Shown: piece by piece, positions 1 through 10,114 of the stretch
Numbering within the stretch: the first letter of the stretch is position 1
Layout: each line of letters starts with the position of its first letter
Source of the DNA: Aminobacter ciceronei
GTDB lineage: Bacteria; Pseudomonadota; Alphaproteobacteria; Rhizobiales; Rhizobiaceae
Direction: 5' to 3'
Length of the DNA stretch: 64,000 nt
Assembly (NCBI RefSeq): GCF_014138625.1
Contig: NZ_JACJHY010000031.1
Coordinates: forward strand, 27,988-91,987
The notes under the pieces: model-generated
What the model was told of the DNA's origin: nothing
Databases searched by the model: none
The model's input: the letters and a program-made list of their open reading frames with translations, nothing else
Position numbers and translations under genes: made by a program

Positions 1-2
1 CC

Positions 3-941
3 TCATTGCGGCCTCGCGGCACGTTTCACAAGGCCTTCGACCGTCACGCGGCCAAGGGCAGCACCATTTTCGCCCGTCACCGGCATGGCGGGGCGTCCCG
101 ACCACAACAGCTCGGCGAGCGCGTCGCGCTGGCTTGCCCCGGCACGGATGCCCTCGCCTGCCGCCGGTCCCGGCTCGACGGCATCACCGACGGTGCCGAG
201 CGACAGAAGCTTGAACGGACGGTCGGAGGCGCCAATCAGCGTCTCGACGAAATCGCTGGCGGGATTGGCCAGGATATCGGCCGGTGTCGCATACTGGACG
301 AGCTTGCCGGCATCCATGACGGCGATGCGGTCGCCGAGGTGAACCGCCTCCTCCATGTCGTGGGTGACGAGGATGATGGTGGTGCCGAAGCGCTTCTGGA
401 TCGCGAGCAGGTCTTCCTGCGCCTTGGTGCGGATGATCGGGTCGAGCGCGCCGAAAGGTTCGTCCATCAGAAGCACGTTGGGCTCGGCGGCGAGCGCGCG
501 GGCGACGCCGACACGCTGCTGCTGGCCACCCGACAACTCATGCGGATAACGCGGGCCAAAGGCTGCGGGATCGAGCTGCAGCAAGGCCAGCAACTCGTCG
601 ACCCGCGCCTTGATGCGCGCGGCGTCCCAGCCGAGCAGCGCGGGAACGGTGGCGATGTTCTGCGCCACGGTACGGTGCGGAAACAGACCATTGCCCTGGA
701 TGGCGTAGCCGATGGAGCGGCGAAGCTCATGGCCCGGCACCGAGCGGTTGTCTATGCCGTCGAGCCTGATCGTGCCGGAGCTCGGCTCGACCAGACGGTT
801 GATCATGCGCAACAGCGTCGTCTTGCCCGAACCGGAGGTGCCGACGATCACGGTGACCGTGCGCGGCTCGATGACCATCGAGACGTCGTCGACGACAGTG
901 GTCTCGCCGTAGCGCTTGGTGATGTGGTCGATTTCGATCAT
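3..941 (-). CDS. Osmoprotectant-type ABC transporter ATP-binding protein
   Basis: This 312-residue ATPase would power import of a small osmoprotectant or quaternary amine through the neighbouring permease. Visible are Walker A GTSGSGKT (34-41), the ABC signature LSGGQQQR (about 135), Walker B LLMDEP and the switch histidine in THDMEE. The roughly 70 residues after the ATPase core are a short C-terminal extension in the position of the CBS domains of OpuA/ProV proteins, but are too short for two full CBS repeats. The start overlaps the permease stop by 4 bases, so the two are translationally coupled. The order binding protein, permease, ATPase on the minus strand matches OsmV/YehX-type systems. 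The family is clear; the substrate is inferred. Confidence 0.93.
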   Translation of the reverse strand: MIEIDHITKRYGETTVVDDVSMVIEPRTVTVIVGTSGSGKTTLLRMINRLVEPSSGTIRLDGIDNRSVPGHELRRSIGYAIQGNGLFPHRTVAQNIATVPALLGWDAARIKARVDELLALLQLDPAAFGPRYPHELSGGQQQRVGVARALAAEPNVLLMDEPFGALDPIIRTKAQEDLLAIQKRFGTTIILVTHDMEEAVHLGDRIAVMDAGKLVQYATPADILANPASDFVETLIGASDRPFKLLSLGTVGDAVEPGPAAGEGIRAGASQRDALAELLWSGRPAMPVTGENGAALGRVTVEGLVKRAARPQ

Positions 942-2194
942 GCGGCAGCCACTTCGGTGGATTTGCGGGTCGCGACTGTTTCGACCACTGCGTCGAGAAT
1001 GATGGCGGCGGCAAAGGCAAGCGCCACCGTCGGCACGGCGCCGAGCAGGACGAGATCCATCGCCGTCTGGCCGACGCCCTGGAAAACGAAGACCCCGAAA
1101 CCGCCGCCGCCGATCAGCGCGGCGATGGTGGCAAGGCCGATGTTCTGGACCAACACGATTCGGATGCCGGTCAGGATGACGGGAAAGGCGAGCGGGAACT
1201 CGACGCCGCTCAGCCGCTGCCAGCCCGTCATGCCCATGCCGCGCGCCGCGTCATTGGCTGCACGCGGCACGCCGGCAAGACCGACGACGGTGTTGGCGAC
1301 CACCGGCAGCAGCGAATAGAGAAACAGCGCGACGAAGGCCGGTGCAGCACCTATGCCGCGAATGCCGAGCACTGAGGCGCCGGGAACATTGGCGGCGACC
1401 CAGCCGAGCGGCGCGATCAGGATGCCGAACAGCGCAATCGACGGAATGGTCTGTATGATGTTGAGCACGTTGAGCACGCCGTCCCGCAGCGCCTGGACAC
1501 GGTGACACAGGATGCCGAGCGGCAGGCCGACAAGGGTGGCGGCAAAAAGCGAGCCGAGGGCCAGTTCGACATGACGCCGCGCCTCGTTCCAGAAACTGTC
1601 AGCGCGATTGGCGTATTCCTTGAGGATCGACAGACTGTCCCATTGGCCCGAGGCGAGCAGAAGCCAGATTGCCGCGGCGCCGATGCCGAGCACGACAACG
1701 CGCCCGACCGGCGACAGTTGTAGTCGGGTCAGGACATCGGCGAGCAGAAGCGTGAAGGCAAAGATCAGCAGCCAGAAGCCGGAGGCCGGCGATATCCGGG
1801 CAAAGGTGTTGCCTTCAGGGGTCAGGTGGCTGCCGGCGACGCCGATGAGCAATGCGAGCGACGCAAGCGTCACAGCGGCGGCGCCAAGCCGTGCCACCAG
1901 GGGCGTCCTGAACAGGGCAATGAGGCCGGCTGCAACCAGAACGGCAAGCAGAACCGCGCCGAGCGGCTGCGGCAGGGCCTCGATGATCGAACGCGGCTCG
2001 CCAGCGACGATGCGGTTGGCGCGGAAAATGGCAAATGGCGCCGAGAAGGCGCCATAACAGGCGATCAGGGCGATCACCACGCCAAGCTTGTCGAACCTGA
2101 TGCTCACGACTGCGATGCGTCCCCGGCTCCCCTGGCGCGCACCCCGATGCATGACCCCGACAATCGATGGCGATTGTCGCACGGGATCATTCAC
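938..2194 (-). CDS. Osmoprotectant-type ABC transporter permease
   Basis: This 418-residue membrane protein has a hydrophobic N-terminal half (several segments between residues 35 and 195) and a C-terminal binding-protein-dependent permease domain (about 205-410). The latter carries an EAA-like loop around GMGMTGWQRLSGVEFPLAFP. A long N-terminal membrane extension before the permease domain is typical of YehY-type permeases and unlike the shorter OpuBB type. The GTG start at 2194 is preceded by AGGAA at suitable spacing; a later GTG near 2103 is possible. It overlaps the downstream ATPase gene by 4 bases and lies 74 bases after the binding-protein gene. Confidence 0.9.
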   Translation of the reverse strand: MNDPVRQSPSIVGVMHRGARQGSRGRIAVVSIRFDKLGVVIALIACYGAFSAPFAIFRANRIVAGEPRSIIEALPQPLGAVLLAVLVAAGLIALFRTPLVARLGAAAVTLASLALLIGVAGSHLTPEGNTFARISPASGFWLLIFAFTLLLADVLTRLQLSPVGRVVVLGIGAAAIWLLLASGQWDSLSILKEYANRADSFWNEARRHVELALGSLFAATLVGLPLGILCHRVQALRDGVLNVLNIIQTIPSIALFGILIAPLGWVAANVPGASVLGIRGIGAAPAFVALFLYSLLPVVANTVVGLAGVPRAANDAARGMGMTGWQRLSGVEFPLAFPVILTGIRIVLVQNIGLATIAALIGGGGFGVFVFQGVGQTAMDLVLLGAVPTVALAFAAAIILDAVVETVATRKSTEVAAA

Positions 2195-2268
2195 CGAGTT
2201 CCTGTCTTGCAGTGCCGTGCGTCCGGAAAGGACGCTCGGCGCCGTAAGAGAGCACGCGCCGGAAGAGC

Positions 2269-3177
2269 TTACTTCAGAAAGCCGTTCTTCTTCAGGAAAT
2301 CTTCGGCGACGGCCTTGGCTGGCTCACCGCCGACCTGGACGCGGCCGTTGAGCTCCTGCAGCGTGACCAGATCGAGCTTCTCGAACACCGGCTTGAGCAG
2401 CGTTTCGATCTCCGGATGCTCCTTCAGCACGGCCTCTCGGATGATCGGCGCCGGCTGGTAGACCGGCTGCACCCCCTTGTCGTCGTCGAGCACGACGAGG
2501 CCGGACGGCGCGATGCCGCCGTCGGTGCCATAGACCATGGCAGCATTGGCGCCGTTGGTCTGGTTGGCGGCCGCACCGATCGTGGCAGCAGTATCACCGC
2601 CGGAGAGCGTGATCAGCTGTTCGGGCTTGAGGGTGAAGCCATAGGTGGTCTGGAAGGCCGGAAGGGCTGCGGCCGAGTTGACGAATTCGGACGACGCGGC
2701 CAGCACGACGGTGCCGCCGCCGGCGACATATTTGCCGAAGTCGCTGAGCGTGGCGAGCTTGTTGGCCTCGGCCACGTCCTTGCGCAGGGCGATCGCCCAG
2801 GTGTTGTTGGCGGGCGACGGCGACAGCCAGACGATTTTGTTGGCGTCATAGTCGAGCTTCTTGGCGGTCTCGAAACCCTTGGCGGCATCCTTCCACAGCG
2901 GATCGTCGGCCTTTTCGAAGAAGAAGCCCGCATTGCCGGTGTATTCGGGATAGATGTCGATCTCGCCTGCGGTGATCGCCTTGCGCACAACGGGCGTCGC
3001 CCCGAGCTGGATGCGGTCGGTGGTGGCGATGTTGTTGGCGTCGAGCACTGCCTTGATGATGTTGCCGAGCACGCCGCCTTCGGTGTCGATCTTGGAAGAC
3101 ACCACCACCTGGGCGCTCGCGGCACCCGTGGCGAGGCCGAGCGCGATCGCCGCAGCCGCGATGGATTTCTTGTACAT
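2269..3177 (-). CDS. Periplasmic osmoprotectant-binding protein (OpuAC/OsmF family)
   Basis: This 302-residue protein starts with a Sec signal peptide (residues 1-22, cleavage after AASA). The rest matches the QAT/OpuAC substrate-binding fold, for example the region with DIYPEYTGNAGFFF that contributes to ligand binding in OsmF-like proteins. It should deliver a betaine- or choline-like ligand to the permease encoded downstream. It is the first gene of the three-gene unit and has a GGGGC-type ribosome site just upstream. Whether it binds glycine betaine is not decided by the sequence; OsmF-type proteins of other bacteria often have low betaine affinity. Confidence 0.92.
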   Translation of the reverse strand: MYKKSIAAAAIALGLATGAASAQVVVSSKIDTEGGVLGNIIKAVLDANNIATTDRIQLGATPVVRKAITAGEIDIYPEYTGNAGFFFEKADDPLWKDAAKGFETAKKLDYDANKIVWLSPSPANNTWAIALRKDVAEANKLATLSDFGKYVAGGGTVVLAASSEFVNSAAALPAFQTTYGFTLKPEQLITLSGGDTAATIGAAANQTNGANAAMVYGTDGGIAPSGLVVLDDDKGVQPVYQPAPIIREAVLKEHPEIETLLKPVFEKLDLVTLQELNGRVQVGGEPAKAVAEDFLKKNGFLK

Positions 3178-3299
3178 AATGAAAAGCCCCTTCTCACTTC
3201 AGGATTCCGGTGGCCGCATATGAGCATGGCGACCCAGCGTCCGTCGGGGCATACGGTTTCACAATGCGCAGGGGCAGCGCAATATTTTTCTGAATATCA

Positions 3300-3326
3300 A
3301 AGAAAATCGGGAGGACCTCCTCCCGA
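3300..3326 (-). terminator. Rho-independent terminator of the glyA-side rib-nusB-MFS run
   Basis: A perfect 9-bp stem (TCGGGAGGA/TCCTCCCGA) with a 2-base loop is followed, on the minus strand, by ATTTTCTTT. It lies 24 bases past the stop of the MFS gene and just upstream of the osmoprotectant operon, so it separates the two minus-strand units. Confidence 0.85.
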
Positions 3327-3350
3327 CAACGTCTTGTCAGGAGCAGCCTG

Positions 3351-4553
3351 TCAGGTGGGCTGCCGGCGCTGCGCCAGGGACAGCGTGGCCAGCGCCGCGA
3401 GACAGATGGCGCTGACCGGGAAGACGATCCAGTTGAGCGTGTCCCAGCCATAGGCGTTGTAGACCGCGCCCGACATCAGCGAGGCGAAGGCAACGGCGCC
3501 GAACAGGACGAAGTCGTGGAAACCCTGGACCTTGCTCTTCTCGGACGGGCGATAGGCCGTCGAGACGATGGCCGTTGCACCGATGAAACCGAAATTCCAG
3601 CCGAGACCGAGCAGGATCAGAGCCGTCCAGAACTGCCACAGTGCGATGCCCGACAGGGCGACGATGGCGCAGGCGATCAGCAGCAGAAGGCCAAAGGCAA
3701 CGACACGCTCGGCGCCGAAACGCTGGATGACGCGGCCGGTGAAGAAGCTGGGACCGAACATCGCCATGACGTGCCAGGAAATGCCCAGCGTCGCCTCGTC
3801 AGGCGAGAAACCGCAGCCGACCATGGCCAAGGGCGCGCCGGTCATGACGAAGCTCATCAGCGTGTAGCTGCCGACGGCGCAGGTGAGTGCAGCGGCGAAA
3901 CGTGGTTCGGTGACGATCTCCTTCAGCGGCCGCGCGCCGGCCTCCGAAGCCGCCTGGTGATCGTGAACCGGTTCCTTGACCCTGAGGAAGGACAGGATGA
4001 TGGCGCCGACGGCGGCCAGGCCGATGATCGAGGCGAAGGAGCCGGCAAACATCACAGGCGCGAACAGCTCGCGCGTGAAGATGACGATCTGCGGCCCGAT
4101 AATGGCGGTGATGATGCCGCCAGCGAGCACGAAGGAGATCGCATTGGCCTTGAACTGGGGCGGCGCATTGTCGGCGGCGGCGAAGCGGAATTGCTGGACG
4201 AAGGCACCGCCGGCGCCAAGCAGCACGAGGCCGAAGACGAAGAGCCAGAACTCGGCACGGAACAGCGCGAGCGTGGCGACCGCGCCGCCGATGGCGGTGA
4301 CGGCGGTGCCGAACATGAAGCCGCTGCGCTGGCCGATCCTGCGGATGATGGCCGCCGCTGGCAAGGCGCCGATCGCCAGACCCAGGCTGAAGCCGGTGAT
4401 GGGAAGGGTCGCCAGCGACTTGTCGGCGTCGAGCAGATAGTAGCCGGCGAGACCGCCGATGGCGAAGGAGATCGGGGCGGCGGAACCGATGATGGCTTGC
4501 GATGCGGCGAGAATATAGGCAGTTCGCCGCGCTTCGCGTTCGCCACCGGTCAT
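3351..4553 (-). CDS. MFS transporter
   Basis: This 400-residue protein has about 12 hydrophobic segments and a major-facilitator signature-like loop [10 protein letters not shown] between segments 2 and 3. The substrate is not recognisable. Its ATG overlaps the nusB stop by 4 bases (ATGA), so it is co-translated as the last gene of the rib-nusB run. In many alphaproteobacteria thiL follows nusB; here an MFS carrier occupies that place. A vitamin or flavin-related export or import role is suggested only by position. Confidence 0.85.
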   Translation of the reverse strand: MTGGEREARRTAYILAASQAIIGSAAPISFAIGGLAGYYLLDADKSLATLPITGFSLGLAIGALPAAAIIRRIGQRSGFMFGTAVTAIGGAVATLALFRAEFWLFVFGLVLLGAGGAFVQQFRFAAADNAPPQFKANAISFVLAGGIITAIIGPQIVIFTRELFAPVMFAGSFASIIGLAAVGAIILSFLRVKEPVHDHQAASEAGARPLKEIVTEPRFAAALTCAVGSYTLMSFVMTGAPLAMVGCGFSPDEATLGISWHVMAMFGPSFFTGRVIQRFGAERVVAFGLLLLIACAIVALSGIALWQFWTALILLGLGWNFGFIGATAIVSTAYRPSEKSKVQGFHDFVLFGAVAFASLMSGAVYNAYGWDTLNWIVFPVSAICLAALATLSLAQRRQPT

Positions 4554-5050
4554 AATGCGTCCTTGCCCTTGCCTTCGCCGCGCAGCTTGCGCGAGACACG
4601 ATCCAGTACGGCGTTGACGAGCTTGGGCTCGTCTTCGATGTAGAATGCCTTGGCGATGTCGACATATTCCGACACGATCACCGCCACCGGCACGTCCTGG
4701 CGCTTCATCAATTCATAGACGCCGGCGCGCAGGATGGCGCGTAGTGTCGAGTCGAGACGCGACAGCGGCCAGTCCTCGGTCAGCGACTGGCGGATGACAG
4801 GATCGACGACCTTCTGATTTTCGACGACGCCGGCAAGGATGGCGCGGAACCACTGGGCGTCGGCCTCGCGGTAGAGCGCGCCGTCGACTTCCTTGCCGAG
4901 GCGGAACGCCTCGTATTCGGCGGTAATTTCGAGCAGGCCGCTGCCGGCCACGTCCATCTGGTAGAGCGCCTGGACGGCGGCCAGACGGGCAGCGCCGCGC
5001 TTGTTGGCGTGGCGGACTGGCGGCTGGCCGTTATCTTCGGAAGACGTCAC
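4550..5050 (-). CDS. nusB: Transcription antitermination protein NusB
   Basis: This 166-residue NusB works with NusE (S10) at boxA to stabilise antitermination complexes on rRNA operons. The all-helical NusB domain spans about residues 18-158, with the family features [13 protein letters not shown] near the N terminus and [16 protein letters not shown] near the C terminus. The length is usual. It overlaps ribH upstream and the MFS gene downstream by 4 bases each. The ribH-nusB pairing is widespread and gives independent support. Confidence 0.97.
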   Translation of the reverse strand: MTSSEDNGQPPVRHANKRGAARLAAVQALYQMDVAGSGLLEITAEYEAFRLGKEVDGALYREADAQWFRAILAGVVENQKVVDPVIRQSLTEDWPLSRLDSTLRAILRAGVYELMKRQDVPVAVIVSEYVDIAKAFYIEDEPKLVNAVLDRVSRKLRGEGKGKDAL

Positions 5051-5511
5051 GAGCGGGCTGCTCCGAGTTTTTCGCGCACGGCGATCATAGTCAGGGCCGC
5101 GCGCGCGGCAAAGCCACCCTTGTCGCCTTCGGTGCGGCGGGCACGCGCCCAGGCCTGGTCGTCGTTTTCGACCGTCAGAATGCCATTGCCGATGGCAATC
5201 GACTCGCCGACCGACAGATCCATGATGGCGCGGCAGGATTCGTTGGCGACGATGTCGAAATGATAGGTCTCGCCGCGGATGACGGTGCCGAGGGCGACGT
5301 AACCGTCATAATGGGTGCCTTCGTCGTCGGCCGCATCGAGCGCGAACGAGATCACGGCCGGGATTTCAAGCGCGCCGGGAACCGTGATCACGTCATAGCC
5401 CGCGCCGGCGGCATCGAGTGCGGCCTTGGCGCCGTCCAGCAGCGCGTCCGAAAGGTCGTCGTAGAAGCGCGCCTCGACGATGAGGAGCTTCAGTTTCTTG
5501 TCGTTGGCCAT
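5047..5511 (-). CDS. ribH: 6,7-dimethyl-8-ribityllumazine synthase
   Basis: This 154-residue enzyme condenses 5-amino-6-ribitylamino-uracil with 3,4-dihydroxybutanone phosphate, the penultimate step of riboflavin synthesis. Diagnostic stretches are VPGALEIP for the substrate pocket and [12 protein letters not shown] with the catalytic histidine. The length is normal for an icosahedral lumazine synthase. It overlaps nusB by 4 bases; ribE lies 127 bases upstream. The intervening sequence shows no gene and no FMN riboswitch that I could recognise. Confidence 0.97.
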   Translation of the reverse strand: MANDKKLKLLIVEARFYDDLSDALLDGAKAALDAAGAGYDVITVPGALEIPAVISFALDAADDEGTHYDGYVALGTVIRGETYHFDIVANESCRAIMDLSVGESIAIGNGILTVENDDQAWARARRTEGDKGGFAARAALTMIAVREKLGAARS

Positions 5512-5638
5512 GCAAAATCTCCGGCAGGAGCGGCTGACTTAGGCCGAACCGGATGAGTTCGCAAGCGAAGTGTTAAGGCCTGTGGCAGGAAACCGCTGTC
5601 CAGCGAGCGGCGCCAGTGTCCGGCGTCAGCGCCCGGCG

Positions 5639-6256
5639 TCAGAGCCCTTCCCTTGCCGCCTCGGCCAGGCGCGCGGCATAACGCGCCATGGTGTCGATCT
5701 CGAGATTGACCCGGTCGCCGACCTTGCGCTCGCCCCAGGTCGTCACCTGCAACGAATGATTTATCAGCAGCACGTCGAAGCGGGTGGCCTCGACCTTGTT
5801 GACGGTCAGCGACGTTCCGTCGAGCGCAACCGAGCCCTTGGGTGCGATGAACCTGGCCAGCTCGCGCGGCGCCTCGAGGCGGAAGCGCACCGCTTCGCCC
5901 TCGTCCTCGCGGGCGATGATCTCGGCCATGCCGTCGACATGGCCCGAGACGATGTGGCCGCCGAGCTCGTCGCCGATCTTCAGCGCCCGCTCGAGATTGA
6001 TCCTGCTGCCGGCCTTCCAGTCGCTCGCCGTGGTCAGTCGCAGCGCCTCTTCCCAGGCCTCGACCTCGAACCAGCGGGCGTTTGAGGTTGCCTCGGGCAG
6101 CGCGACCACGGTCAGGCAGACGCCGGAGCAGGCGATCGAGGCGCCGATGTCGATGGTCTTCGGATCATAGGCGGTGTCGATACGCAGGCGCACGCCCTGG
6201 TCGAGCTGGGCTGCGGACGCGACTGTGGCCACGTCGGTGACGATCCCGGTAAACAT
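5639..6256 (-). CDS. ribE: Riboflavin synthase, alpha chain
   Basis: This 205-residue enzyme dismutates two 6,7-dimethyl-8-ribityllumazine molecules to riboflavin. Two homologous lumazine-binding repeats are visible, one starting at MFTGIV and one around IVSGHVDGMAEI (about residue 95). I start at the ATG giving MFTGIV, the universal N terminus of the family; its A is shared with the ribD stop (TGATG). An in-frame start 18 bases earlier would lie inside ribD and is unlikely. Confidence 0.96.
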   Translation of the reverse strand: MFTGIVTDVATVASAAQLDQGVRLRIDTAYDPKTIDIGASIACSGVCLTVVALPEATSNARWFEVEAWEEALRLTTASDWKAGSRINLERALKIGDELGGHIVSGHVDGMAEIIAREDEGEAVRFRLEAPRELARFIAPKGSVALDGTSLTVNKVEATRFDVLLINHSLQVTTWGERKVGDRVNLEIDTMARYAARLAEAAREGL

Positions 6257-7380
6257 CAGATTTCCCTTATCCATTCGGCGAAGCTGTCCTCGCCGTAGCG
6301 CGCCTCGCGCACGAGCGTGAACTCTGCCGGTATATGGTCGCGGCCAATGGGGGCCGCAATACCGTCGGCGCCGATGGCCTCGGGGCCGTAGAACAGTGCG
6401 ATACGGTCGACCAGCCCCTCGTCGAGGAAGGCGCGCGCGGTGTCGGCGCCGCCTTCGACGATGATGCGCGACATGCCCTGGTTGCCGAGATCCTCGAGCA
6501 GCTCCGGAAGGGCGACGCGGCCATCATAGGTCTCGGTGGCCAGGAACTTCACCCCGGCGCGTTCCAGCTCCGCCCTGTTGGCGGCGTGGCTCTCGGAACA
6601 GGCGGCGACGATGACCGGAACGTCGGAGGCCGAGCGCGCCAGTTTCGAAGTCGCGGGCAGCCGGATGAGCCGGTCGAGCACGATGCGGGCCGGCGAACGG
6701 CCGCGCAGCCCGGGCAGGCGCACGGTGAGCTCGGGGTCGTCTGCGATGGCGGTGCCGATGCCGATCAGGATGGCTTCGCATTCGGCGCGCATGACATGGA
6801 CCTGGCGGCGGGCGATCTCGCCAGTGATGCCGATCTGCCCCTCGCCGCGGCGGCCGATCATGCCATCGGCGGAAAGCGCAAGCTTCAGAATCACTTCCGG
6901 GCGCTTTCTCATCGAACGATTCATGTAACCGGCGAGCTGGTCGGCGGCCTCGCGGGCCAGAACGCCCTCTTTGACCTCGATGCCGGCTGAGCGAAGGATC
7001 GCGTAGCCCTTGCCGGAAACACGCGGGTCGGGATCGCTGGCGGCGCCGACGACACGGGTAATGCCCGCGTTGACAAGCGCGTTGGCGCAAGGCGGGGTGC
7101 GACCGTGATGGGCACAGGGCTCGAGCGTGACATAGGCGGTGGCGCCGCGCGCCAGCTGACCCGCCTCGGCGAGTGCTTCGGCTTCCGCATGCGGCCGCCC
7201 GCCAATGGCGGTGACGCCGCGGCCGACGATGACGGGCCCATTGCCGTCATCACGGACGATGAGCGTGCCGACCGCCGGATTTGTCGATGTCAGTCCGAGA
7301 TGCTTGCGCGACAGCCTGATTGCGGCTGCCATGAAACGGCGGTCTGTCCTGTCTTGCCCGGATGCACTGATATCGACCAT
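6256..7380 (-). CDS. ribD: Bifunctional riboflavin deaminase/reductase RibD
   Basis: This 374-residue protein catalyses the deamination and side-chain reduction after GTP cyclohydrolase II. The N-terminal deaminase carries the zinc ligands in GRPHAEAEAL and EPCAHHGRTPPC. The C-terminal dihydrofolate-reductase-like domain includes EGGADTARAFL. Its start is 3 bases after the nrdR stop and its end overlaps ribE by one base. No ribBA is seen in this window, so the first committed steps are encoded elsewhere. Confidence 0.96.
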   Translation of the reverse strand: MVDISASGQDRTDRRFMAAAIRLSRKHLGLTSTNPAVGTLIVRDDGNGPVIVGRGVTAIGGRPHAEAEALAEAGQLARGATAYVTLEPCAHHGRTPPCANALVNAGITRVVGAASDPDPRVSGKGYAILRSAGIEVKEGVLAREAADQLAGYMNRSMRKRPEVILKLALSADGMIGRRGEGQIGITGEIARRQVHVMRAECEAILIGIGTAIADDPELTVRLPGLRGRSPARIVLDRLIRLPATSKLARSASDVPVIVAACSESHAANRAELERAGVKFLATETYDGRVALPELLEDLGNQGMSRIIVEGGADTARAFLDEGLVDRIALFYGPEAIGADGIAAPIGRDHIPAEFTLVREARYGEDSFAEWIREI

Positions 7381-7383
7381 CGT

Positions 7384-7848
7384 TCAGCTGGCTTCCTCGT
7401 CGCCCTTCAGTTCGCCCAGCACCTCATGGAAGTCCTTGGCCTCGCGGAAATTGCGGTAGACGGATGCAAACCTGACATAGGCGACGTCGTCGAGCGTCTT
7501 CAGCGCCTCCATCACCAGGCGACCAATCTCGCCCGACGGAATCTCGGTTTCGCCGGAGCTTTCGAGCTGGCGGACGATGCCGGTCACGGCGCGCTCGATG
7601 CGCTCGGGATCGACATTGCGCTTGCGCACCGCGATCTCGACCGAGCGAGCCAGCTTGTCGCGGTCGAAAGGCACCTTGCGGCCGGTCTTCTTGAGCACGA
7701 CGAGGTCGCGCAGCTGGACCCGCTCGAAGGTGGTGAAGCGGCCGCCGCAGACCGGGCAGATGCGCCGGCGACGGATCGCGGCACCATCCTCGGCCGGACG
7801 CGAGTCCTTCACCTGCGTGTCTTCAGACTGGCAATATGGGCAGCGCAT
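7384..7848 (-). CDS. nrdR: Transcriptional repressor NrdR
   Basis: This 154-residue regulator represses ribonucleotide reductase genes according to ATP/dATP status. The N terminus is a zinc ribbon (MRCPYCQ and [13 protein letters not shown]) followed by an ATP-cone (about 49-139). The length is standard. It lies between glyA and ribD on the same strand, an arrangement common in Hyphomicrobiales. No NrdR box is evident in this window, so its targets are elsewhere. Confidence 0.97.
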   Translation of the reverse strand: MRCPYCQSEDTQVKDSRPAEDGAAIRRRRICPVCGGRFTTFERVQLRDLVVLKKTGRKVPFDRDKLARSVEIAVRKRNVDPERIERAVTGIVRQLESSGETEIPSGEIGRLVMEALKTLDDVAYVRFASVYRNFREAKDFHEVLGELKGDEEAS

Positions 7849-7900
7849 CGTTCAGCCTTGTCATTCGAATCCCCGACCGGAAAAGGCTTAATGCATCCTC

Positions 7901-7945
7901 CGGAAAAGCAGAAGCCCCATGCCGGGATGACCGGCACGGGGCTTC
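7901..7945 (-). terminator. Terminator after glyA
   Basis: A 15-bp stem with one mismatch (GAAGCCCC-A-TGCCGG against CCGGCA-C-GGGGCTTC) and a 5-base loop is followed on the minus strand by TGCTTTTCC. It sits 30 bases past the glyA stop and may attenuate read-through into nrdR. Confidence 0.75.
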
Positions 7946-7974
7946 GAAATGTGGAAGGCCCTTATGGCCCCGGA

Positions 7975-9276
<1,302 letters not shown>

Positions 9277-9514
9277 CGGTTCTGATCCTTGCTGTTCCGG
9301 GGACTGGTCCGGAGGGGCATCGGGGAAGTTCGGCGGCCATTAACATACTTGCCCCAGCGTCGCCACGTGCGGTGCGAAATTTCGTGGTCGCATTTGGACC
9401 AAACGGCCACTGCGACCGAAAAAGGGGCGGGTCCACGGAGCGATAGCGCGGGATAACACCGGCACCGCCTTGCGATGAGCTTGACCTGCAAGGCCCGCCA
9501 AGCAGTATGCCGCC

Positions 9515-10114
9515 ATGCAAAAGATGTCGCTCGAATTGATGCTGCGCGGCGAGCAGCAAAGCCCGCTCTGGCCTGACAGCACGCTGGGGAAAATCGGGTA
9601 CTTCCTCGGAACACCCGATCGCTGGGACTTTGCGAACGAAAGCTTCTTCTCGTGCCAGCTTGGTTACGCTGACTTCGAGATCAATCTTCAGGCACGCGAC
9701 AACCAGGTTGTCGTGACTAGGTTCTGGGTGGAACTTTGGGACACGCCGGAAGGCGAACCGTCACCCAAGAAGACACGCATCCGCCTCGCACGCGGGATCA
9801 AGGTGGAGCTGGGCCGCGTCCAGCCCGGGCTTGCGCTTGCCGATGCCCGGACCTTGCTGGACTCTCTTGGCGTCAAGTTTCAGGAGTTCGATCGCAACGA
9901 CGCATCCGAAATTGTCAAAGAGTTCAGGACAGCGTCAAACGCCGGGCTGTTGTTCTTCCGGGGTCCGGATGGGCCGGTGCTGATGGAAGTGCACTTCTTC
10001 TCGGCGGACGAGCAGCAGCATCCATTCGCCAATGTCGGCACCGATACGAAAAAGGCCGCCCCGAGGGACGGCCTTTCGAAAGGTCGCTGCGGCCCGGTCA
10101 GAGAGCCGAGGTGA
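9515..10114 (+). CDS. Hypothetical protein, unrecognised family
   Basis: I do not recognise this 199-residue protein. It is soluble, has no signal peptide, and alternates polar and hydrophobic residues in a way that suggests a beta-rich fold (for example QVVVTRFWVELWD). It is the only plus-strand gene between glyA and ldtP. Its last ~20 codons run through the terminator hairpin of ldtP and overlap the ldtP stop by 17 bases, so the natural C terminus is either odd or altered. Single-domain proteins of this kind are sometimes immunity or Smi1-like proteins, but nothing proves that here. Confidence 0.65.
   Translation: MQKMSLELMLRGEQQSPLWPDSTLGKIGYFLGTPDRWDFANESFFSCQLGYADFEINLQARDNQVVVTRFWVELWDTPEGEPSPKKTRIRLARGIKVELGRVQPGLALADARTLLDSLGVKFQEFDRNDASEIVKEFRTASNAGLLFFRGPDGPVLMEVHFFSADEQQHPFANVGTDTKKAAPRDGLSKGRCGPVREPR
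10047..10076 (-). terminator. Terminator of ldtP
   Basis: The stem AAAGGCCG/CGGCCTTT has an inner CCC/GGG extension and is followed on the minus strand by TTTTTCGT. It lies 22 bases beyond the ldtP stop, inside the 3' end of the plus-strand hypothetical gene. Confidence 0.8.

Noticed and set aside
5512..5638. Possible FMN riboswitch between ribE and ribH
   Set aside because: The gap is too short for the conserved RFN fold and shows none of its conserved stems.
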